NCBI GenBank assembly: GCA_018340805.1
Contig: JACMZG010001914.1
Location: forward strand, 51,965,008-52,029,007
DNA length: 64,000 bases
Reading direction: 5' to 3'
Source of the DNA: Microvelia longipes
Taxonomy: Eukaryota; Arthropoda; Insecta; Hemiptera; Veliidae
This document shows, piece by piece, positions 55,996 to 64,000 of this stretch (position 1 is its first letter; the number at the start of each line of letters is the position of its first letter). The notes under the pieces are model-generated. The model did no database searches. It was not told where the DNA came from and saw only the letters and a program-made list of their open reading frames with translations. Position numbers and translations under genes: made by a program.

Positions 55996-57125
55996 GAAAA
56001 GTAAATTAACAACTCAGAAAATATTCAATTCTTGACACCTAATGTCATCAAAAAAATAATTAAATTTACATGTCCAAGGTATATATGTCATTCAAATGAC
56101 TTATACTTTGGACAAAAAGGAAAAGTAAAAAAACTTAACGATTTAAGTTTAGTTTCTTTCAGACTGTAAAAATATTATAATTTGTATAAATTAAATGAGT
56201 TTTATTTAGCCAATTAAATTTCACAACAAGTAACATTATGGCATAAAAGTTTCTTTTCCGTCCAGAAAGCACATTATTTACAAAAGTAATGACCCTTAAA
56301 AAATATTATTAAACTTATAGAGAAAAATTAAGTTAATAAAATTCACCCTATTAAAAAAAATTCTTTATCAAAAGTCGTGAAAAGAAAATGTCAAAATGGA
56401 AGTCAGGTATTGTGGAAATAAGAGTATATGATAATCTCGTCACCGACATCCTTCCCCTGGAATTCCCTCCCGCTGGGAATCTGAGGCAGGATGGCCCTGT
56501 AAAAGCAAAATCCTGTAATTTACCGGCCAAGTCCTTTTTTTAGGTTCCCTCTCCTTTCTATCAATCAAATTTCAAAAAAACTTTGACCCCTCTGAGCAAG
56601 TGGGTCTCTAGGTAGACTAATCTAAACCGCTCTTATTTCAAGTGGTAACTTTAGATCTACTTTTTTACCCCCAGTATTGAGATGGGGAGGGGGGGGGATT
56701 TTTCAACATTTATTTCCCTCTATGTTTTGAGTTTTTTTTATTCCTCTTCCCATTTCAGATTGTTGTTAAAAACTTGAAAGGTTATGGAAGGAGGAGTTGA
56801 AAAGTAAAAGGGAATAATAACCGGACTTTGCATATACCTGGTGAAATTCAGCCCTACCCCCTCCTCACTAATGGTCCCAACTCTCGACTAGAATTTTTTG
56901 AAATACTGAATCAGTTCCCCCCCCCTCCCCCATTTTTAATATTTGTACATATATTTTATAAAAATCAAAAGAAAATAAAAAATACGTTTGTTTTTACGAT
57001 CGATTTTTATTTTTTCTTTTCAAATGTTACAACTTTTTGAAAAATATTTTTTTTTCTTCAGAATCAAGTTAGTGTCAACAAATTGATTTTAAAAAATATG
57101 ATGTTAGATGTGAGACAGGCACCAC
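55996..57125. other. No gene recognised
   Basis: Contains a G/C-run patch (56693-56700, 56918-56930) and ordinary AT-rich DNA. Confidence 0.45.
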
Positions 57126-57181
57126 ACAGCTCTCTGAGGAGAAAATCTTTTTATCTGTACATTTTCTCCTCAGAGAGCTGT
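57126..57181. repeat. Perfect 21-bp hairpin, 14-nt loop
   Basis: The arms at 57126-57146 and 57161-57181 are exact complements (core CAGCTCTCTGAGGAGAAAAT). Isolated; a MITE core or an RNA hairpin are both possible. Confidence 0.92.
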
Positions 57182-57285
57182 CTAGGTTTTTAGGCCATTA
57201 AAACACCTTTTACATTCCTTTTTACACAAAATACAACTAAAATGCAAAAATAATCACGCTCATGTGTTATTAATAATACCTATAG

Positions 57286-57500
57286 GTGCCTCAGTGCTGT
57301 ACAGGTAAGTACATGACCTTTTACACAGACTGGGTTCGATCCCCGTTGGGACCTCTCGGACGTTTATGCTAGATATGGATAGAAAATAAATTCACTTGGC
57401 ATCACTCAAAAGGTAAGTAGAGAAAGTAGAAAAAAGGTGTTGGTAAAGTAGAGAAAGGTAAACACACATGAGCTTGGGGTGAGGCGAAATTGAGAACCCT
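57286..57500 (+). mobile_element. Probable tRNA-derived SINE
   Basis: A-box-like GTGCCTCAGTGCTGTACAGG and a perfect B box GGGTTCGATCCCC (57338 region), then a non-tRNA body with TCTCGGACGTTTATGCTAG and a tail rich in GTAGAGAAAG. It does not fold as a full tRNA. It ends shortly before R5 copy 2. Confidence 0.7.
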
Positions 57501-57524
57501 GATTGTGTTTTAGGCCATCAATAA

Positions 57525-57785
57525 GCTAAAATGCCAGCTTATTGGAAACCCATTAGATCGGAATTAAAGTGCTTGATGATTATAGTGAAACCTTGGTTCG
57601 GATTTTTAAAGTTTAACTCAATACCTTTCCTAAATATCGATGGTTGTAGGTGTCAAAAATTATATTATATTAGTTATAATATAATAATAATCGGAGGAGT
57701 TCAAATTATTACATTAAATTTTAAAATTAAAAAAATAGAACTAGAAAATTAAATTTCAAACAAAATTAATATCTCTGTTGATATT
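57525..57785 (+). repeat. Repeat R5, copy 2
   Basis: Direct repeat of 50708-50969, same orientation. Confidence 0.93.
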
Positions 57786-58554
57786 ACTCTATAAAGCGTT
57801 ACGTTTTGCAGCCATAAAGAGTCTAAAAGCACATCCTTTTTACTTTTACCTACGTAAAATATAAATAAATCGACAATAATCGAATTCCTTAATCATGTCG
57901 ATCGATAGTAATTATTTATTGAAAATTATTTTATATCTGTAAAAATAGATAAGCTTTGGATAATTATGACATGCTATGGAACTTAAGTATCCAAAGTACC
58001 CAATTTTCAGTGATTATTGTATCCAAATCCACTAAAAAATACGTTTTGTTGATTCAAAACACCGGTCAGGAGTCCATACGACCACTATAAGTGACCAAAA
58101 AATTTACCGTGGAAAAGTAACAGGAAGCCAAAATAACGGTCGATAAAGAATAAGTTTTAACTAGAGCGTCTTTTTCTATATTTTTTGGGGTGCTTCATCA
58201 AATAAAACCGTTCCAAAGTCGATACGATCACCTTAAATGGCCAAAAAGTCGAAAAAATGTTGGTAAACCAACGGATGACTTAAAATACGGTCGATAACTA
58301 CATATGTCGTTGTCATTTTTTTGTGGTTTTAAATCCAATAAGATCAGTTTGAAGGTGATAAAACTTCTCAAAGTAAAAATTCCTCGGTTCGAATCTCGGT
58401 ACTGGGCTAATTTTTTAACTATTTATCGTTTTATGTGTATTATTAGGATATGTGGAGGTCCGAAAGCCGGGAAGATTTTATTTCAAATGCTCGTTTTATT
58501 GCTTACCAATCCAATGTTTGATATATTTAACCATATATTTTTCGGCAATTATTT
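57786..58554. other. No gene recognised
   Basis: A B-box-like GGTTCGAATCTCGG occurs at 58385-58398 without a matching A box. Probably a SINE fragment or chance. Confidence 0.4.
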
Positions 58555-58765
58555 ATCCTGAGTAGTAGCATCACTACTTGCTATTTAATTGTTATCCAAT
58601 TTTTCAAAGAACTTGTGTTGAAATTAGCTTAAATCAGTGCAAATAATGATGTTCTTTTTAGTGTACGAGTATAATCTATGAGATAAATATCTGCATTTTC
58701 TTAGATAAATTCAAAAAATAAAATAACAAGTTGTAACACTACTGCTCAGTTTATTAAATAGATAC
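58555..58765. repeat. Small foldback repeat R6, copy 3
   Basis: The left part (TCCTGAGTAGTAGCATCACT, ACTTGCTATTTAATTG) is mirrored by AACAAGTTGTAACACTACTG, CTCAGTTTATTAAATAG. Same family as 30055-30250. The words GCTCGGCTTGTGGACTC at 58840-58856 also recur at 53690s. Confidence 0.65.
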
Positions 58766-60087
58766 TGAAGACTTAAGCAACAATTGGATTGATTGACCAT
58801 TTGATTGAAATGTGCGCCATGCTCATTTCAAAGAAAATTCGCTCGGCTTGTGGACTCAAGAGTCAGATTTTTTCATCTTCTATTGGTCATTTATTTTTAC
58901 CTTCTGCACTCTTCACCATATTGACTCCTATGACCAATAAAAACACTTTATCATAATTAATATAATTTTTTATAATATAAACACAAAAATATATCACGGA
59001 GTTTTGTTTATTAATTACGATAATTAATTATACACCACAAGAGAATATAAAGGTAAAATACCCATCGTCAATTAATTTTAATTTATTAATATTTCAATTG
59101 TTTTAGACCAATAAATGTATAATCTTTTTTGTGGAATACTGTTTTTTTGAAAATTAAAATTTATCTGTGAAGTTGAAATCACATTCAGACTTGAAATTAT
59201 GAGGGACATAGAATTTCTTTTTAGTCAGTATATAAATCACATTCAATTAACAGTAAAGTGACATTTTTTGTTATTTTTTTAGACAACAATTCATTAGAGG
59301 CATTTCAGAGAAAAATATTTTTAAATTATATGTTTATTATAAGCCACTTAGGCGGTTAATATTTATTATTAATTATAATTCAAGAGTGCTTTACAAATAT
59401 ACTAAGTGGGGCTTTAAGTAGTATTTATGTAATTGTTTAATTTTATAAATTGATGTGGTATGTTTTAAAAAATAATTTAAATATAATAGCAGAACAATAT
59501 GTCATAATTTTGTCATTTATTTATTAAAGAAGGAAATTATTTTTTCTCCTTGTGTAGTTGGTCCTTGAGGCCCAAGCCTAAGAAATCATAAAATTTGGTT
59601 GTTACGCATTGTTATCGAGATAACTATTACGTTATTTTGCGATGCGAAGCCGAGGATGCTATTAACTGTTTGGGAGCAACAAAATATCAATTTTATTTGT
59701 TAATTATAAATCTTGTTTAATGTAGCCAAAAGTATAAATATTTTGAGGCAGCCTGCTTTGAAACATAGTCAAAATATATGCTTTGAGCTAAAAATAACCC
59801 TTAAAGTATGAATTTCTTTTAAAATATTTTGTTAGAGAAAGTTATCCAGCCAGGACGACTTTGCAAGCGATAAGAGAAGTCAGTACCAGCCAGGTTATGA
59901 GCACTTCACTTCTCAGTTGGATTAATCTATTTATAAGTGATATAGTAAACAAAATAAGTAGTGCAAAATATGGTAAAACAAAAAGACATCTTGTTGAACA
60001 AAAATATATTTTAGAAATATTAAAGGAAGGAAAGAAGGAGGAAGGAGAGAAAGAAATAAGACGAATAGAGATGCTGGGGCAAAAGAC
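58766..60087. other. No gene recognised
   Basis: AT-rich intergenic DNA. A 78-codon frame at 59861-60097 and an overlapping minus frame are low-complexity and unsupported. Confidence 0.45.
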
Positions 60088-60129
60088 ATGGGCGTAGCTA
60101 GGGTTGCCTTTAGAGGGGAAGGGCCCATC

Positions 60130-60174
<45 letters not shown>

Positions 60175-60602
60175 TATATATATATATATTATAATATAAC
60201 ATATATAATATATTATATGCACGTGTTGTATGTAGTACTTATTACAAACTATTAAAACAAGGTTTATTTTTATTCAAATAGACTTAAAGAATGAAACAAA
60301 ACACAAATTAATATTGAACTGGACTAAATATGGCGGTCATTTTAGTTTTAATTTTACTAATAATATCTGCACAAAGTCAATATGTCGAACTTATAAAACA
60401 ATTTTTTTTTTTTTAAGACAAAAGTTACTTTTAAGCTCTAAATTATTATAAATAAAAATTATAAAATTAAGTTAATTGTATATATTAAAAAATTTAAATT
60501 AATTTTATGAAGTTATATAAAAAATGTTTTTTATAATTTTTGCAAAAACCTGCTCGGCAGGGGTGGGGCCCTGCTACTCCCCCCCCTGGCTACGCCTATG
60601 GT
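60088..60602. mobile_element. TIR element with GGCGTAGCYAGG termini
   Basis: Starts CATGGGCGTAGCTAGGG and ends CCCTGGCTACGCCTATGG, inverted with one or two changes. AAAAGA on the left and AAAAGAG on the right may be a target duplication. The interior holds a TA tract (60128-60215) and a G/C-rich right end. No ORF. Confidence 0.75.
60130..60215. repeat. (TA)n microsatellite
   Basis: TA dinucleotides with few interruptions, inside the TIR element. Confidence 0.95.
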
Positions 60603-60924
60603 AAAAGAGTTACTACTTGTTAACTTAGTAAACTAGATCTTACTTGCTCCACTTTCCAGGTCTAAATCACCAAAGAATTTAAAATGTTAACTATATTATT
60701 TCTAACATAACTAGATCCATGATAAAGCAGTAATCTGCAGGAAAATATGCTGCAGACCCTTAGTTTGCAGCAATTGTGGATAGGGTAAAGTAAGTTATGG
60801 CTTTATTATCATACTGACTTATCTAATTATAATAATATAGATTTCAATCGTGTTAATAGCCTCGTTCAATTCAGCCGAAATTATAGATACATTATGGCAG
60901 CCAGCTCTAATAAATGATTTATAT

Positions 60925-61605
60925 TATGGTCTAAGAGCCAGACCTAAAAATGTGACTCATTTTGTACCACTTTAAACCAAAGTTTTCTGAAAATACACCT
61001 TAAATTATGAAGGAAAATCATAGTCTGCCAGCCTATGTAGCTGGATCTCTTTGTATGATTACGCATGCTCAAAAGTTTATAAAATTGCAAAAACTTCAGA
61101 TTTCTTCCAATAAGTGGTTCCCTGTAAGAGAACATTTTTTAAAGTTGATGAAATTTCCTATGAAACGTGTGTTTTTTTGTTAAAATTAAATAACTACAAC
61201 TAAGGTTATAACATTTGTTAAATAGCGAAAGAAAGTGCTCAAAAAACTATATATTTCCAAAGAAATTCGCTGACTTTGCATAAATTTTCCATTTTTTGGT
61301 GTTTATGTAAAAGCCTTAACATTGGTTGTAGTCATCCAATCTTGATAATTAAACACTCATTTTATAGGACTTTTTATCAGCTTTAAAAATATTCTCTTCA
61401 TGTATTATTTCACGAAAACTAAAATTAGTGCGATTTTATAAAATCTTGAGCATGCTCATTCATATAGAAGGCTCCACTCTGGATAGGCAGACTAGACTAT
61501 GTTTTATCTTCATATTGTATGGTATATTTTCCGTAAAATTTCGTTTGAATTAGTACAAATTGAGTCACATTTTTTCAGGCCCTGGTCTTGGATCATTAGG
61601 TTTTG
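60925..61605. mobile_element. Long-TIR element, about 680 bp
   Basis: The outer ~230 bp on each side are imperfect inverted copies: CTAAGAGCCAGACC, ATGTGACTCATTTTGTAC, TTATGAAGGAAAATCATAG, GCATGCTCAA, GAGAACATTTTTTAAAG versus TTTAAAAATATTCTC, TTGAGCATGC, GTACAAATTGAGTCACAT, GGCCCTGGTCTTGG. A terminus fragment of the same family is at 20425-20485. No transposase. Confidence 0.8.
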
Positions 61606-62241
61606 GGTTATGATATTCTTCAATATCCACACTTTTAATTTTCGCTTTTCTTTAGTCGTTTTATTTCTCCCTATTAACTTTTTTATATTTCCCTAAGCTG
61701 TATGCTTGTCCCACTGTAGAATAGTCTTGAAGTCCGACAAAAAATATTGCTGACAACCTTTTATCTCTAATGCTTTGGTTAAAAAGTCAGCTAGATGGCA
61801 ACCTAATAAGGCAGTTCACTAAGTCCATGCACTGGAGAAATCATAGTAATTGTGCACTTATTGTGAAGGTGTACTATTAAAATTACATCATTGATGATGA
61901 GATACTACAGCCCATAATGCTGGGAACTTCTGCATTCTATTGGCAAACTCTGGAACTAAAATATCAATAGAAATACCAGAGGCAATACAGTGCTGCTTTT
62001 CCTCTATTATTACTTTTCAGTTTTTTTTATTGATAATAAATAAACTCAGATAAAAAATAATTTTGATAAATTTAATTCTTGGACATAAAGCTAACAAAAT
62101 CAAAGGTTATCAAATGTTAATAATGATATAACTATGTAGTTAAACATTAAATCTTTGATTTTAGTGTTTCATTTTTCAAGAAATTAAATATATCATGTAG
62201 CGTTATTTGAATTTAAATAAAATTATTATCCGAGCTCTACA
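61606..62241. other. Upstream region of the receptor-like gene
   Basis: AT-rich. No clear TATA box, repeat edge or poly-A/TSD hallmark of a retrocopy was found. The start context CTACAATGG at 62237-62245 is adequate. Confidence 0.45.
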
Positions 62242-63972
62242 ATGGCGAATTTAAAAGTTTGCAATGTTTTAATTTTATTATGTATTACATTTTCAATGTT
62301 AGTATGTCACGGTGACATAACTTATAAAATTACGAATAAAAACGGTGACATAGTTTGTACGTCGCAAGACGCTGAATGTGAATCGTTTATAAATATTCCC
62401 TGTGCGAATAAGACGTTTGATATTGGTTACGTATGCAATTCTGGAGTATATAAAATGGTTAATTATGAAGCCGAATTGTTTAGTAGCAATCCTAAATATT
62501 TTGGAGATAAAAGAGTGGATTGTGAGAACGGTCAAGACGAAGTTTCATGTTTTGACATCCCTTGTAGATTAAGGACTGAAAAATGTCCTGATTTGTGTTT
62601 GGATCTACCGAATAATAAATCTAAATGTCTTTGTAGTGAACATTATCAGTAAGTCGCTCATAATTATTATAACAAATACACTGAACGTTGTGACGTTTTA
62701 CATAAATGCACTATGAGAGATTTGTTCTCAAATTATTGCAATCAATGGACTAAATGCATCTTTGACAGACGTGAATGTTACTGCAATGACGGTTACTATT
62801 TGGATTTGGAGAATTTTACACAGTGTTTGAAAGAAACTACCAAAATTTTGTATAATTCAAATTCATGGATTCATTTGTTTGACGTTAAAAGTAAAATGGT
62901 TAGACCATTGGTGCCCATTGGTTCTATTAAAAGCATTGATTATGATCCGTATTATAATAACGTTTACTTCTACAATATCGATAAAAATGAAATTCAAAGA
63001 GCTACAATTACTGAAAAAGATAACTATATTAGTATCCCACAAATAGTTCATGAAAATATAATTATTGATAGCAACGTTTCAGCATGTTTAGCAGTCGATT
63101 ACATCAACGATAATTTGTTCTTTATTACTAAAAACTTGGAAAATTCGTCTTATGATTTGAAAATTTCAAAGTTAGATGGAAGGTATACAAAGACTGTTTT
63201 ATCTAGCGAGGAACCAATATTGCAAGTGGTGTTGAATCCTATTATTGATAAGTTTTTCTTTTTAATCGATAAAGATGATAAATATGTACTATATTCGAGG
63301 TATATTTCTGAAATAGGTAAAAATCCGAATTACGTGGATAATTTCAAAGCTGTTTCTACTGTTGTTAAAGAATTCGATACAAATCAACATCCAGTAAATT
63401 TGATTTTGGATCCGTTGCAAAAGGATTGTTTATATTTTTGGGATCCTAAGTACAATAATGTCCTAGTACATCGAAAACATGATGAAGAAAATATTAAAGA
63501 AAATACAGGAAATGAATTACCACCGCCCGTTTCTTTTGATGTCGAACCAATGGGTGATGGAATGCAACCAAGCGTTTACTCTATTAGCCATTCACAAAAA
63601 TTAATTAAGTTCGACTTTAACAAAAATGTCAATGAAACTTTAATTGATAATTTGACTGGATCAACAAGTGTACGGGTTTATCTAAGATATAAGATCGAGA
63701 GAACCAAAGTGCAAAACCCTAGGAATTCCTGTGCTAGTTTGTGTAAGTACTTGTGTTTAGAAACTAAGGAAGACCACGGTGTGTGTATGTGTCCCGAGGA
63801 TTATAAAATAGCGTCATTTCATAAACATTACAATTTAAATATGAAATGTGGCACTGAGCAAACTCTACCAAGGGAACAGCCGCTGGTATGTAATTGCAAT
63901 CATGCGGAGGCAGTTTCTAAGGAAAATGACAACCCTTGTATCAATGCTTGCCGAAATTATAGCAATTTTTAA
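62242..63972 (+). CDS. Secreted LDL-receptor/vitellogenin-receptor-like protein, intronless, one in-frame stop
   Basis: One frame from ATG 62242 to TAA 63970-63972, interrupted only by TAA 62650-62652. Signal peptide, residues 1-24 (LILLCITFSMLVCHG). LDLa-like repeat with six Cys (39-103) ending DCENGQDEVSC. EGF-1 from Cys108; EGF-2 through GYYLDLENFTQC; a YWTD-type propeller (IDYDPYYNNVYFYNIDKNEI, LAVDYINDNLFFITK, LILDPLQKDCLYFWDP); a third EGF (SCASLCKYLC ... CMCPEDYKI) and a partial fourth, then stop. No transmembrane segment, so at most a secreted fragment of an LDLR/LRP/VgR-type endocytic receptor. The stop falls inside EGF-1: its sixth Cys and the first Cys of EGF-2 lie just downstream. 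Full receptors are far longer and multi-exon, so this may be a retrocopy, a pseudogene or an exon-rich end of a gene continuing to the right. Ligand unknown. Confidence 0.8.
62650..62652 (+). other. Premature in-frame TAA in receptor-like gene
   Basis: CAG TAA GTC. Frames on both sides are identical (62242 and 62713 are both phase 1). The same bases contain a donor-like CA|GTAAGT at 62649. An acceptor-like AG at 62716-62717 would give a 69-nt, frame-preserving intron, but that would delete two EGF cysteines. Confidence 0.9.
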
Positions 63973-64000
63973 TCTCATATTTGTCTTAGGGCCAGAACAG

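Noticed and set aside
57286..57358. Possible tRNA gene with perfect B box
   Set aside because: The cloverleaf does not close; it is more likely a SINE head.
59842..60222. Minus-strand 126-codon frame
   Set aside because: Mostly TA-repeat translation plus random sequence; no family motif.

Overview
The window looks like AT-rich nuclear DNA from an arthropod, most likely an insect. The evidence is GT-AG introns, a Dpr-interacting-protein (DIP)/lachesin-type immunoglobulin gene, an LDL-receptor/vitellogenin-receptor-like coding unit, and a dense load of Ty3/gypsy, jockey/CR1-like LINE, SINE and foldback/MITE sequences. I see no bacterial operon, CRISPR array, rRNA or intact tRNA gene.

Layout. 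From 1 to about 25.2 kb the plus strand carries the 3' part of a DIP-family gene: seven exons at 1701-1856, 2707-2835, 3666-3803, 5425-5574, 6449-6517, 22372-22440 and 25079-25191. All introns are phase 1. The exons encode Ig domains 2 and 3, a short linker and a hydrophobic C-terminus that suggests a GPI anchor. The fifth intron is 15.9 kb and filled with repeats, including a broken Ty3/gypsy element (14837-18800, TSD GAGTG) and several minisatellites. From 25.2 to 62 kb I find no convincing host gene. This stretch holds dispersed repeat families, foldback elements, a LINE remnant on the minus strand (33.7-34.2 kb), a long decayed LINE (43.9-48.6 kb) and a second, much younger gypsy element with a large internal deletion (50978-53453, TSD GTAAC). 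At 62242-63972 lies an intronless, secreted, LDLa-EGF-EGF-YWTD-EGF protein, interrupted by a single in-frame TAA.

Repeat structure. Several repeats are nested, and the nesting lets target-site duplications be read directly: a 440-bp foldback element in a dispersed repeat called R1 here (ACAATACT), a 445-bp foldback element in a repeat called R4 (ATAAATATT), and a tRNA-derived SINE in another R1 copy (ACACCTATA). R1 has at least eight copies here on both strands, and its 3' module appears to have been amplified into the 60-63-bp minisatellite beside gypsy element 1.

Limits. Everything was read by eye. Repeat-family names (R1, R3-R6, FB-A to FB-D) are local labels. Edges of degenerate repeats may be off by tens of bases, and no database comparison was possible. 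I found no wholly new multi-gene system; the most unusual item is the stop-interrupted receptor-like gene at the right end.
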